This document shows positions 22,961 through 35,584 of a stretch of DNA of 64,000 nucleotides, in pieces. The number at the start of each line of letters is the position of its first letter. The stretch's first letter is position 1. The notes under the pieces are model-generated. The model saw only the letters and a program-made list of their open reading frames with translations, was not told the origin of the DNA and did no database searches. Both the position numbers and the translations under genes were made by a program. The stretch comes from Crotalaria pallida (Eukaryota > Streptophyta > Magnoliopsida > Fabales > Fabaceae): NCBI GenBank assembly GCA_037953625.1, contig CM075656.1:77395001-77459000 (forward strand), given 5' to 3'.

Positions 22961-25900
22961 ATGGAACTATCCTTCTCTTCAACCACTACTACGCCATTTT
23001 CAACTCACACACCTGCTTCCCAAGGTTTCACTTCTCTCTCTATTTTCTTAATCCAATTTCTTATTTCAATTACTTTGTGATCGAATTTCGTTTCCTAATT
23101 CTCGCAGTTCTATTGTTTCCGAAAAGAAGAACAATATTCAACGATCGCAATCAGAATCCATGTTCATTCTCCGTCGCACGGTTTCGCAACTTTGCGCCAC
23201 TGAAGTTTTCTCAAACGGAGAAGAAGAACAAGACTGATCTCTTCAAGGTTCCGATTCTCTTGTTTCGGAATGCTTCAATTTTATAATTTGAATAAAAAAT
23301 TATTTTAAATGCTTAATCATATTCATAACACTGAAAAGGCTTTGTCAATGTACATTGCTTTATCGAATTCTTCGACGCGATAAGCTAGCCGATTGAATTA
23401 GAACTGTTTGAGAAGATTAACTGATAAGCTAACTAACTAGCTGACAGGTGTAAAATGAATATAAGTCCAATAGCTACCTCGAGAAGCTTATCAATTGCGA
23501 GCTTATAAGCTCGTAGATTATTGAAATAAGATTCTTTGCCGAAGACCAATAGAAAGGCCAGTCAACTTAGCTTATAAACTACTACTTGATGGTGTTGCCA
23601 AACACACTCCGTGTCATTCCAAACATGTTTTACACAAGCGTCACTTTGTTTCCGTGAGATTCCCATAAACCTAGGAAGTACGAATACTGATACAGGGCAC
23701 GGGAAAATCATGTAATAGTTGGAAAGTATTAAATACCAGTACGTCAAGCATTTAGCAGTATTGATGCTTCACAGTTTCAAAATTCAAACATGGAGAACTT
23801 TTAATCACGACTGGATGCCTTGTTGATTCTGTTTTGTTGCTATCTTTTTGGCTTTTTCAGGTTTTATCTGCTGAAAAGGGACAAGTTCATGTAGTAGAAG
23901 CAAGGTACACCAGTCACCATGCATGTTTCGCATTTTCCTATAACTGATCGTATACTCACTTTTTCTTTCATGCTTTTTTGAACTTAACACCTGCTTGGTT
24001 GTTTACGCTTAGGAGGAAAAGTGATTCTATGAAGTTTTTCTGAGAAGCTAAAAAATATAGCTTCTCAAAAAGCCAAATTGTAGCTTTTTTTATTTTTTTC
24101 TTTTTGCAGCTTATACTTTTTGTATAAACCCAATCAAACCAAACAAATGCGCGAGTATCAGAAGTGATTTTTTTAAATCAAAATAACCACTTTTTTTTTT
24201 TTTTTTTTGTCAAAAAAGCTTCAATGAAGGAGCCCTATATGATATAAATGTCAAGTACTCTTGTGTAGAGGTGCTGCAAACCTGTTATGTTCATAGCCAA
24301 GTTATACAAATTGTTTATTGCGAACAACAACAACAACAACAACTAAGCCTTTGTCCCACTAGGTGGGGTCGGCTACATGGATCAAACGACGCCATAAAGG
24401 CCTATCATAAATCATGTCTTTTGATAAGGCATTGATTGCCAAATCCTTCTCAATTGTTTCGCCTATAGTTTTTCTATGTCTTCCTCTTCCTCTAGCCCTT
24501 GTAGTACCCTCCATTTGGTCTACCCTCCTAACCGGGGCTTCCACCGGTCTCATCCACACATGCCCAAACCACCTAAGACGAGATTCAACCATTTTTTCAA
24601 CAATAGGAGCAACCCCAACTTTTTCTCGAATATACTCATTTCTAATCCGATCTTGTCTGGTATGCCCACTCATCCACCGCAACATCCTCATCTCTGCAAC
24701 ATGAAGTTTATTCTCTTGTGTGCCCTTTGCCGCCCAACACTCTGTCCCATATAACATCGCCGGTCTTACAGCAGTGCGGTAGAACCTTCCTTTAAGTTTA
24801 AGTGGTACCTTCTTATCACATAACACGCCCGAGGCACTCCTCCATTTCATCCACCCTGCTTGAATCCTATGATTTACATCCCCTTCTATTTCTGCATCCT
24901 GCTGTAAGATAGAACCAAGATACTTAAACTTCGGGACTTGTGCTAAGACATGCTCTCCAACCTTCACCTCCCAAGTAAGGCCCACGTGCCTCTTGCTAAA
25001 ATTACACTCCATATACTCTGTCTTGCTTCGACTTATCCGGAATCCAGACCCTTCTAAAGTTTGTCTCCACATTTCAATCTTCCCATTTATTTCCTCTCTA
25101 GTATCCCCAATAAGCACAATATCATCCGCAAAGAGCATGCATTTGGGCACTGGTTCTTGGACATGTTCCGTAAGCACATCCAAGACCAATGTAAAGAGGT
25201 AGGGGCTCAAACTTGACCCTTGGTGTAGACCTATCGAGATGGGAAAATCCTCTGAAATCCCACTTTGTGTCCTCACGCTCGTCTTGACCCTTGTTTATTG
25301 CGAACGTTGTTAGAAAATAGAAAGCAACTTGCCTTCTGCGATATATGCTAGAAAAGTATTACTCCCTCCGGTCCTTATTATAGGACATATTCTAGAAGGT
25401 TTCTTTGGTCCTAATTATAAGACGTTTTATATTTTCTATGCATCATTGATTGCTTTTTCTCTTTTTTGCCTTTATTAAATGCTTTGACTATGATGTGTTT
25501 TTTGTTGTTCATTAATGAGTGTGAATTTTCCAAGAAAAGTTGAGAGGATAATATTGTAATGTTACAATATATTGTCATAGAATTCATGAAACTGACCAAC
25601 TTCCTTGGTCCGTGTGATATGGTTAAGTATGTCTTATAAATAGGACCGGAGGGAGTACAATTAAATGATAGGTGCTGATTATGGGACTTCCTTTTCTTGT
25701 TCACAAGCACCATACACCCTCCGGCTCAAATTATAAGCAAAAACAACTAATTTTAAGCTTATTAAGGAAGTTAGTTGATTGTATTTAATTTTCTCAAATT
25801 TATAAAAGAATAGAGGTATTTTAGGAAAGTTGCATTGGGAATGAAACAAAAATTAAATAAGATAACAATTTTTTAGGAATGTTTTAGGAAAGTATCATTG

Positions 25901-28900
25901 AGAATGAAATAAAATTTAAGAAGATTAGTTACTTTTGCTTATATTTTAAACCAAATGAAATGTGTTTTTTGTTGCTTATATTTCAAGCCGGAGAGAGTAT
26001 CTGTTAAAGGCATGTTTAGCTGCTACTAGTGAATCCGAAGGAACAGCTGATTCCTCATGAATAAACTTAGGTGAATGGGCAAAGCATTGTTAATTTGTAA
26101 TTTGTCAATGTTGTTATCTGTGTTAGAATCTATGAGCTAAACTGTATATAAAGGTTTTAGTTGAGTAGATAAAGTTACTTCTATTGCTTTTCAGAGGTGT
26201 TGATGAATTATATGATGCATTAGTTTCACGTGTTCTGCCTCCTGCAGCAGTTTCAGCAAATCCTAATTTTAAGTAAGTTCTCATCTGTGGAATTATGAAC
26301 ACAAGTTGGTTCTGAGTATTATTGCAAATATTATGGTATGAAATATTTTTTTTTGCACAATGATTTGTGTCCATCACCTGTATGTGTAGGACCATAAAAT
26401 GTGTACGCTCCCACCAACTATGGGTCCTATGTTCCAAGTGCATGGTAGTTGGTCTTTATATTGTTGGTCCTGTTGTCTGTATCATCCTAAAAAAAGTATT
26501 GTAGGTTTATCATAATTTTAGCTATGGTTTATTACTTAAACTTAACCTTTATCTATTTCTCATTTTGTGTCAATAAATTCTGCTGTTATGAAAGCTTTGG
26601 TTAGGTTGTGAAAAATTGCTGTGTAAATTCTGCATTAGATTATCAGTTACTAGAACATCTTTAATCATCGTCTTCCATTTAATGTATACCTCCTACATTA
26701 GGTCAATGGTTTTATCGTGAACTTAGACAAATAAAGCAGTTAGAGCTCCCTCTTGTTCTTTTTTGGTAGGAGGATATTTTAAAATTTTTTGCTATCCTTT
26801 TGTGTGATATTCCATTTATATTCATGTTAATAATTATTTTTCTGATACTGCACAGGCATTTGGTTGGCCTGGCTGGTCCTCCAGGTGCTGGAAAAAGCAC
26901 TCTAGCTCATGAAGTAGCCAGGCGCATAAACAAGCTTTGGCCAGAGAAAGCTTCTTCCTTGGACTCACAGGTTCAACCTCCTGAAGTTGCTATCGTGATT
27001 CCTATGGATGGTTTTCATCTTTACCGTTCTGAACTGGATGCAATGGAGGTTAGTGTCCTTCTGGAACTTAAGTACATCGAATGTAATGCATAAATAAGTA
27101 CTCATGAGCTGGATTCCTTATTCATTGTTTGATGGCATGGGGACTCAAAATTCTGAGTGATGTTTTTGATAACAGAATCCAGGGGAAGCACATGCTAGAA
27201 GGGGAGGTAAGGTACCTCGTTATTGCTCTTCAATTTCAGACATTGTACTAATAGAAAAAGCATTGATCTTTCAATTTGTATATCAGCTCCATGGACATTC
27301 AATCCCTCACGACTACTGATGTGTCTCAAGAATCTAAGAACTAATGTAAGGTTATTAAGTTTTATTTTAGATTTATTTTATTTTATTTTATTTTATTTTT
27401 TTGCATGGCTCAGAAGTCAGAAGCTTCAAAAAAGGTTTAATTGGCCATAACTTTTTTCCTTCTCAAATTATAATTATTTCTTTATGGGCCAAATTTTTTT
27501 ATTTTTTATTTTTTATTTTTTGTAAAATTAGGATGTGCAGAAAGAACTTTAAGCGTCTCCTTATTCACATTGATGGAGTTCTTATCTGCTTTCTTCTATT
27601 GCATTTTGGTGAAACAAATTATTCAGGGATCCGTTTATGTGCCCTCATTTGACCATGGTGTTGGGGACCCCGTGGAAGATGATATCTTTGTGAACCTTCA
27701 GTGAGTATCTTAATATTAAGATGTGACCCAATCGTCAGCATTTTATAAATTTCTTGACACCAAACATGGTATATTTTGGAACTAAAGTATCAATTATGCC
27801 AATATTTGAATTTTTTATGGACTCCATTGACTTAAAAAATTCATAAGGCCAATCTATAGCAATACTGATAAGCTGTATCAGGTGGAAACATTAAAAATCT
27901 ATACATTCAAGAGCTTTATGTTAAGTGAACATACTAACTTTAATTCAACTTTATGGTAGTTTCATGTGTGTTTAACATCTGACAGATTAAGCTCCTTAAC
28001 AAATTTCATTAATGTGTTGTTTATTTATTTTTTAGAAATTTGTGAAATTAATGCCAGTAAGATCTTATATTTTTAATTTTCTCACCAACATTTGTATTCT
28101 TGTTTCTTTGTCTATCATCTCCAATGAGCTTTTCTCCTTTTCCTCAAAATCACTAAAACCAGGATAATTGATTTTACAACCTGTTGCTAATTTCAAGTTC
28201 CAACTTATTTTGGTTAAATTGATATAAATTGCATGAACAACTTACTGTGTTTTCTTCCTTTTTGCAGGCACAAAGTTGTTATTGTAGAAGGTAACTATTT
28301 GCTCCTGGAATATGGGATATGGAAGGAGATATCATCTTTGTTTGACGAGAGATGGTGAGAATTGGCTTTTCTAAGTCACGTGTTTTTCTTATATTTTCCT
28401 ATGGACCTTGGTTGGAAGTTTTTAACTCTGCTGTTAAACTTCAGCTTTGAGCCAGTGTCTATATGCTTGAAAGTTCTGTTGTGAAAATTATTCTTATGAA
28501 AGACGATTTAATGTTTACTGACTCTGAGCTTCATATTCAGCCTATCATGAACGGTTTGCTTGTTTTCATGGGATAGAAATAATGTTGGCATTGATTCATT
28601 TTGATGCACATCTCAACTTTTTTCTATAAATTTTAACCATGAGAGTGTACATCACTATAATACTAGTATAATATTCTACCCTTTCATTTGCTTTTTTCTC
28701 ATTCTGCTGTGTATTATTTACCTAATACAATCCCATTTAAATGTATCCCTACGAGAAACAGGGTTTGGGCTAGGAAAGTCATAAAAATATGTTGAAAATG
28801 GATCTATCTCTGAGATATAATCTAATCTGATTTCAATTTATGCTTTGTCAACTTGAGAGAGTTGTCAGCGATGCCATTTTTCTAATTTGTTCTTGATGTT

Positions 28901-29291
28901 CTTTCCAAGGTTTATCGATATTGATATTGATAAAGCAATGCAGCGAGTTTTAAAAAGGCATATTTCAACTGGTATGTGCTTTGTACTTTTCCATAGTATT
29001 TATCAACTTTCCTCTGAGTATTGAAGGCATTTTGTATTGATCAAATCTCCCTATGTATTTTAGGTAAGCCCCCAGACATTGCTAAACAGCGGGTAAACTT
29101 CACATCTTTTAACTTGATTTTATTTGTTTATCTGCTATGTACATGATCTATTTCGGTGGTAATGAGGTCCACCCTAACTTGCAACACTAAATTATTCGAT
29201 GCAGGTGGAGAACAATGACAGGATCAATGCAGAGCTTGTAATGAAGTCCAAGAAAAATGCTGATTTAATAATCAAATCAGTTGATTTCTGA
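22961..29291 (+). CDS. Uridine-kinase-like P-loop kinase, copy B, intact (315 aa)
   Basis: Twelve exons with matching phases: 22961-23024, 23108-23247, 23861-23904, 26195-26272, 26856-27048, 27176-27206, 27287-27345, 27627-27700, 28268-28354, 28910-28971, 29064-29092 and 29205-29291 (TGA), 948 nt in all. Residues 1-68 are rich in S, T, R and K with no acidic residues early on, as in a plastid transit peptide. The kinase domain opens with Walker A GPPGAGKST (116-124), then VIPMDGFHLYR (D160), ENPGEAHARRG, VPSFDHGVGDP, VVIVEGNYLLLE and RHISTGKPPD. This pattern fits the uridine kinase / phosphoribulokinase-like family, in particular plant proteins annotated as putative uridine kinase. The substrate is not shown by sequence. 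Relative to copy A, one codon in exon 4 is GGT (Gly) rather than CGT (Arg). Intron 3 (2.3 kb) is swollen by a LINE and two MITEs. Confidence 0.88.
24326..25290 (-). mobile_element. 5'-truncated RTE-type LINE in kinase-B intron 3
   Basis: Minus-strand element of 965 bp ending in a (GTT)n tail, flanked by an exact 15-bp target duplication TTGTTTATTGCGAAC (24311-24325 and 25291-25305). Copy A has the empty site near 1130. It holds an open frame (24359-25276, 305 codons) for the C-terminal half of reverse transcriptase: GLHQGSSLSPYLF, the catalytic FADDIVLIG and thumb/C-terminal LRWFGHVWMRP. The upstream endonuclease and N-terminal reverse transcriptase are missing, so it cannot move by itself. 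The open frame suggests recent insertion. Confidence 0.94.
25362..25655. mobile_element. CTCC-type MITE, 294 bp, in kinase-B intron 3
   Basis: Termini CTCCCTCCGGTCCTTATTAT and the complement of ATAGGACCGGAGGGAG with TA on both sides. Copy A has the uninterrupted sequence near 1200. The family recurs at 31038-31332. Confidence 0.88.
25715..25997. mobile_element. CACC-type MITE, 283 bp, in kinase-B intron 3
   Basis: Ends CACCCTCCGGCTCAAAT and complement of TTTCAAGCCGGAGAGAG; TA duplicated (25713-25714, 25998-25999). Copy A has the empty site near 1257. Confidence 0.88.
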
Positions 29292-29612
29292 ATAATGTTT
29301 TTGTGTTTCTGAAATAAATAATATCTATGCAATTGTAATAAAGTAATTATTCTTTTGAATTTTCATAAGTCCAATAAAGTTGTTAACTGAGCTGATGTTA
29401 CTTATATGCATAGATTCATCATGCATTTCTTTTTTCTTTTTCCCAAGCCTAACTTATCTACATATGTTTTTAACAACTCAAATCCAATTGATAATTGATA
29501 TATCTTGGCTGTGGAATAAGTTGAGCTACATAGTTTTAATTTAGAATTAACAATATAATTAAACAAAGAGGCAAATGCATCAAAGAAACCCGAGGTAAAT
29601 GCGTGAGGTATA

Positions 29613-29744
29613 GACAAGTGAGTGTAACTCATAAAATCATGTACCAAGTCTTAAGGCTTGGGAGTTGGAAATCCTGAGTTTGATTATAGAAGCTACCAGT
29701 TGGTGGATTTGATTATCCTTTTCCTATTCCCATGAAAAAAAAAG
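29613..29744 (+). mobile_element. Short SINE-like retroposon, 132 bp
   Basis: Ends in an A-run (ATGAAAAAAAAAG) and is flanked by a 10-bp duplication GTGAGGTATA (29603-29612, 29745-29754). Copy A at about 5385 shows the site unoccupied. Internal GAGTTTGATTATAG is a weak B-box. Family unknown. Confidence 0.72.
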
Positions 29745-30199
29745 GTGAGGTATATTTTAACGTTTTATTTAGTTTAGGAATTTTATTAGTTGATCAAAAA
29801 CACAATCTTAAAATGATCCAAGAAATGTTTCACGAATAGCGTAGAGTCTTGGTGTCGTAGGAAGAGAGGAAATAAGATGAGGTATAATTGTTGATTAAAC
29901 TTAGGGTTTTGTGATTATGTCACTTGTTAAAATTTCAACAAATAAAAATATGTTCGCATTTTTTTGGGCATTATCCAATTTTCAAACACAAATTAGTTAG
30001 AAGTAAGTAAGTAACAATTAACATGATTGAACCTTGGAATATTGCAGTTGCTCTTTTATAGTTGTTGTAAGTTGTTATGATAGTATAATATCATATTTTT
30101 TTACTTTCCTTTGGTGGTATGTGTTATGTGGCTATGTTCAACAACAACATAAACTTCTAAAGAATTCTAATTAAAAAATCAGCCCAGGTTCAATTGTTT

Positions 30200-31037
30200 T
30201 AGAGATATGCTTTGAAAGATCTCGTTGTCTGTTAGATGAAGGATGGATTAATTTTTTCTTTCAAATCATGAAAAAATGCCCAAACAGATTTACTTTCTTT
30301 AAAGGCTGAATTTTAAGGCTGGAACCTTATCAAATGATCCGAAATATGCCAATGCAATGATAGTTTTCTTGCCAATGAGTGTGAAGAACATTCCAAGAGA
30401 CGAGTTCAGGAATTTAAACCTTATATATTATCTCTAAATTCTAATTTTTATTGTAAAATGAATAAAATATTCATAGTTTCAAAACCTATCTTCCAAATCC
30501 CAACTCTCATCTTTTTCCTCTAATCCTAAATCCCATAACCATTATCATCAATTTCAAACCTCAAACCACTACCACCAAACCTCAAACTAGATTCGGAGAT
30601 AAATGAGAATAGGTCCAACTACGATTCAAATATCAGGCCTGAAACCAAATAGAGAATCGGTCCAAGTTTTGTTCAAAGTTGTAACCGAACCGATCCATCT
30701 TCTTCCTCTAAACTATTGAGGATAGTGACATGAGCAGAAAGAGAATGAGGGGCTTGCTTTGCGACAACAACAAAGGGAATTTGATAGTGATGGTGAGGGA
30801 ATTTGATAATGATGGTGAGGTTAAACGCAGATGACGACGAAAATGATCATGGCAGTTTTGCGAAAGTGATTCCTGTCATTTGAGGGTTAGGGAAGTAGGC
30901 GATGACGGTGGTTCGTTTTTGTAATTATTCTTCTCCTCCCTCCATCACCACTCATCTTTTCCCAAATGGTGGTTAAGGGAGAAGTGGGTCAGAGATGGAA
31001 GAGGATGTATTCATAAAAAATTCTCCACAACTAGTTA
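30200..31037. other. Intergenic sequence between kinase B and WD40 B, no gene seen
   Basis: Contains material absent from block A (about 30215-31030), with no sizeable ORF and no RNA gene recognised. A short direct repeat (GATGGTGAGG, 30790-30820) is present. Confidence 0.4.
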
Positions 31038-31332
31038 CTTCCTTCGGTCCTTATTATAGGGCATACTTAATCGAATTACACATACCAAGGAAAGTGGTTG
31101 ATTTTACGAATTCTATGAGAATATATTATAACATTATAATTTTATCCCCTTAACTTTTCTTGGAAAATTCGCACTCATTAATGAACAACAAAAAACACAG
31201 AGATATTCAAAGCATTTAATAAGGGCAAAAAAGAGAAAAATCAATAAATGATGCATAGAAAATATAACATGACTTATAATTAGAACCAAGAAAACTTTCT
31301 AGAATGTGACCTATATATAGGATCGGAGGGAG
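31038..31332. mobile_element. CTCC-type MITE, 295 bp
   Basis: Ends CTTCCTTCGGTCC / complement of GGATCGGAGGGAG, TA both sides. It is inserted at the site that in block A is marked by the SINE target sequence (ATTGCAAAGT), so the two blocks gained different elements at nearly the same position. Confidence 0.8.
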
Positions 31333-31868
31333 TATATTGCAAAGTTTTTATATTCTATTTCCATTCCTTAAGTCAGTGTTTTCCTTTGTTAACCACAAAA
31401 AGTAAGATGAAACTACTCAAATATTGATTCACACTTCACTTAAATCAATCACAGTTTTCAAAATTAAATTTAAAAAAAAAAAAGTTAAAATGATTAATCA
31501 GTTATTAGGGAATGTGAATAGGTAAGTTTGAATGTGACCAATCTCACCCTTAAAACTAAAAGAAGTAACCCAAACATGGAATAAAACCCACACCAGACGT
31601 CTATGTCCTACCCTGTAGGCTCTACTTGTCTTACAAAATAACTTCTAATTTTGAAATTGAGTACACACATTCAGCATAGTAAATCCTATGTAACAAAGTA
31701 CTGTAATTAGTGCAAAACATAACCTAATCTTCAATAAGAAATACTCGTAATTAAAACAAAACATAACTTTATGTCAAATCCTAACCATCGATAAATAATA
31801 CCAGTAATATTTTGAAGCACCATATAATTTAACAGCATCATTTCATCTAATTAATATATATTTCCGAC

Positions 31869-34800
31869 ATTTGAATCCATGACTTCACTGAAACTTAGCA
31901 ACATCAAAAACACGAGCTGTACGATCAAATGAAGCCGAAACAAGGTAGTTCCCATTTGCAGTGACAGAAAGAGAATGAATGACATCCTTGTGACCTCCGC
32001 ATGCTTGTGCACATTTCCCAGACCGGATATCCCATAATCTCACAATACGTAGCCACGTAAGATGAACCAATCCATGCCAAACTTGTCACTCCAAACTGAA
32101 AAGATAAATAAATTCCTTTTATCAGACAGACGAGATAAATATGTTTTTAATACCTGAGAATATATACCGAATCTTGGTTTTTAGTTTCTAATTTATTTGT
32201 TTGGGTTTTGGATCTTATATCTTCAAAAAATTTGGGTTTGGTCCCAATGATGATGTGGCTAACACCAACGTGTAACACATGTCATCATAATTGGTGACAT
32301 AGCTAATAGTGGTGTTGACACATCAGCGACAGAGACTAAAACCAAAAAGAACAACTAAATCAGGGATTAAAAGCATGTTTAAACTTTAAACCAACAAACA
32401 ATGAAAACACAAATTAAAATATCACAAACCTCATGGACACAAGTGCTTCGGGGAGAGGAATGCTCTATATCCCATATCTTCAGTCTTTGATCCATGCCAG
32501 CAATTGCAGCCAAGCAATTGCTATCATACAATTTCAAGACACAATTAGCAACGATCTTATCTAACTTCAGAGAACAAGATTCAAGTTATCAGGTTATGTT
32601 AACCAAACCATTTGAGTTATTTAAATGTTGAAATTATGAGATGAATGCATGAAATCCAAAGCACAATACAAAGATGTTCACAATATCACTTATATCAACT
32701 ATCAATATTTAAGCAAGGCTTAGGTCATTATTCCTTGGAAATAAGAAAAAAAAATTCCCATTTTTTATGGGGGGATGGAAGAGAAAGCGTATTCACTGGG
32801 ATTTGAACCCAGGCTTGCAAACTCGAATGTCACGCAACTCTACTTCTGTCAAGAAGACTCATGCTATTTGCTTTAATTTGCCTGACTTTAATATGTCTGT
32901 TAGTGTTATCAATAACACTATTTGCTTGTTATCCAATGTGTTTGTTTTTCTTAAACCTATCTTTGCATCAAATAAAACTTCCACCATGCACAAGTATGAA
33001 CCAGGAAGCATAAATGGACATGACAATGTACATTACTACACATACACATGATATGAGAAGTTTGTAAACCTTAGCACGTACGTACCTTGGTGCAAAACCA
33101 ACACTCATAATGGAATATGATTCATCTGAATGAGAAGCCAGGGTATCAATAACCTGTCAACCATGATACTCAATTCCTTAGAGACCTATCATCAACCAAG
33201 CTAAATTTATGTGCTCAAATCTCTTGCGAAGAATTGGTGAAAAACTAGTCATGCTATATGCTCTTTGAAATTCCTCAAAACTCTGTTTTTCACTCAAATC
33301 AAATCATTCTGACTGACATCAATCACTGAAATAGAACATTTTATGCTCAGCTTTTGCTTTTAAGAGACTATCATTTCTATCTTTTTAGTAAGATTATAAA
33401 ACTTTTTAAAAGTATATCATCTGAGCAAAATTTTAGAAACAATACTCAAGACATAACCAAAAGGTTTCTGAAAATAACGAGAGATCATACCCCAAGACAA
33501 AGGCACAAAATAAGACAAGTTGGTTAAAGAAGATTAACACATACACTTCCTCTATGATATCCACAGTATGTGCAGATCCATCCTTGGAACCAGCAAGAGC
33601 AAGAGCTGATGTTGAAGTTATTGCTAAGCACAACAAATCCTTAGTATGATACCCACTCCCTGAAAAGCAAAGTTTTCCAGGTTACCAAATGCAAAAAGAA
33701 GAGAAAGAAAATAAATAAATAAATCTGTTGATGAAAGAAGAAGAATATAACATCATGTTTTTGTGAAGATCATGACAGGATTTTTTTTTCTAAAAGTTTT
33801 TAACTCATGGGTACTGGGCCTTGCTGGAGAAAATAGATAACGGACACATATGAACATGCTTTTAATAACATTAGCCTATGATTCATAAACATAAAAGAAT
33901 CTGAAATTAACATACCCTGCACAACATGAATATTTTCTCCGGTTTCCGGTTTCCATATCCTCAAGATTTCATCTTCAGAACCAGTACATACTAATTTAAT
34001 TAAGAAAATAAATAACAGAAATAACAAGAGTTAGCTAAAAAAAACACCAAGATGCAGCAGAGAAATCATCACTACCATTAGGAGTAAAATCACCGCAGGT
34101 AGTAATAGGACCATGACCAGCAAAACACTTGATACACTCAAGTGTATCAGCATTCCACATAATAACACTGGAATCAGCGTAACTAGCCAAGAGTTTGTGT
34201 TCTGTTGGATGCCACCTGAGCCACTGAGAAGATTTTGAATTCATGGGAACATAATTTAGTAACTGGTTAAAACCAGAAAAAGCAAACAAAAAAAATAATT
34301 ATCAATCTTTTTCTTCTCACATCAATGTAGCTTTCCAAGAGCAAAGAGTTCGCCTCTCAGCTTTACGGTTGCAACATCCCAGACTTGAATAATTCCTCAA
34401 TCCGAGCGTCCTGATGCAAGGAACTGTCCATCATAGCTAAAAGCTAAGGTGCTTGTTGCAAAATCAATATGGCCTTCAGCAGCACAGATTAGTCACTTGG
34501 AAATTCAATAAATTGCATTGCAAGGAACAAGAATAACCGATTGTAATCTTAATCTAACCCACCTTCATTAAGCATTTTAAACCAATCTCGTTCTTCATTA
34601 TCGCCACGAATCTTCCAGAGACATGAAAACAAAAAACTACCCCCTGTAGCTACCAATGTCGGATCTGTAGGACTGCAGGCAACTGCGTACAGTGGCCCTA
34701 ATATAGTCATACAAGAACCAGTCAATCAATCCAATAAGGCAGCATAGCATGGAAATATTATTATGGCTTAAATATGTTTTTAATCCCAGCAAATATGGGC

Positions 34801-35211
34801 AATGTTGATTATAATCCCTAAATATTTGTTTAGCTTTAGTTCCTACTTTAGGTGATCAATTCTGGTTGCAGTCCATGTCGATAATATGTCAGCACCAAAA
34901 TTTGTCACATCATCAATTAGTATAACACGTGTCCTTACTCGTTCAGGGATGTTAGCCACATCATGGAACACATAACAGCCAAAACCAAAAAATAAAAGGG
35001 TTTGCTTAATCTCAGCCCTTACGGTTGAGGATAAGAAGCTAAAAGTAGTAAAGAAATCTAGAAAAACTAAGTCCACTATCACTTGAATCATTAAATGTTT
35101 AGTTTTTCAATAAAAATGCACTTCTTTTGGGCTTAGGTTAAGAAAATCCAAAATAAAATTATAGGGGACTAAAACCAAAATTTCAGTAAATTTGTAAGGA
35201 CCAAAAATACA

Positions 35212-35244
<33 letters not shown>

Positions 35245-35504
35245 TGAAGAATAACAGTGAAAAATGATGTATGAGTCATGGTTTAAAAAAAAAACCTAAA
35301 ATTGAAATACAAGAAGATTAAACAGAAATACCTACCGGTGTGATACTTGAAGGTGTAGAAGGCATCATCATTAGATAATTCTGAAACAGTAATAAGAATT
35401 GTTTCTAATATTAAAGATAAGGTTGATCCGGAACATAATAGTATAAATAAATAAATAAATAGTAGTAATTAAGAGGAGAAGGGATTGACATAACAAACTA
35501 GCTT
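31869..35504 (-). pseudogene. WD40 (AAMP-type) copy B, broken
   Basis: Paralogue of 12236-17264. Recognisable exons: exon 10 about 31872-32083, exon 9 near 32430-32520, exon 8 near 33085-33155, exon 7 near 33545-33660, exon 6 near 33915-34000, exon 5 near 34070-34260, exon 4 near 34330-34480, exon 3 near 34565-34700 and exon 2 near 35336-35380. Lesions: exon 1 is missing, cut where homology ends at about 35504; a 14-nt deletion in exon 10; a 1-nt deletion in exon 7 (ATCATAGAGG for ATCACTAGAGG); and loss of the exon 6 acceptor AG. No functional WD40 protein is expected. Confidence 0.88.
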
Positions 35505-35584
35505 GCCCCAATTCCTTTTTACATTGCCATGCCTCTAGAAAGGCCCTTCTATAAAAAGTTCCTTTTGTTTATCTTTCTCTCTAA

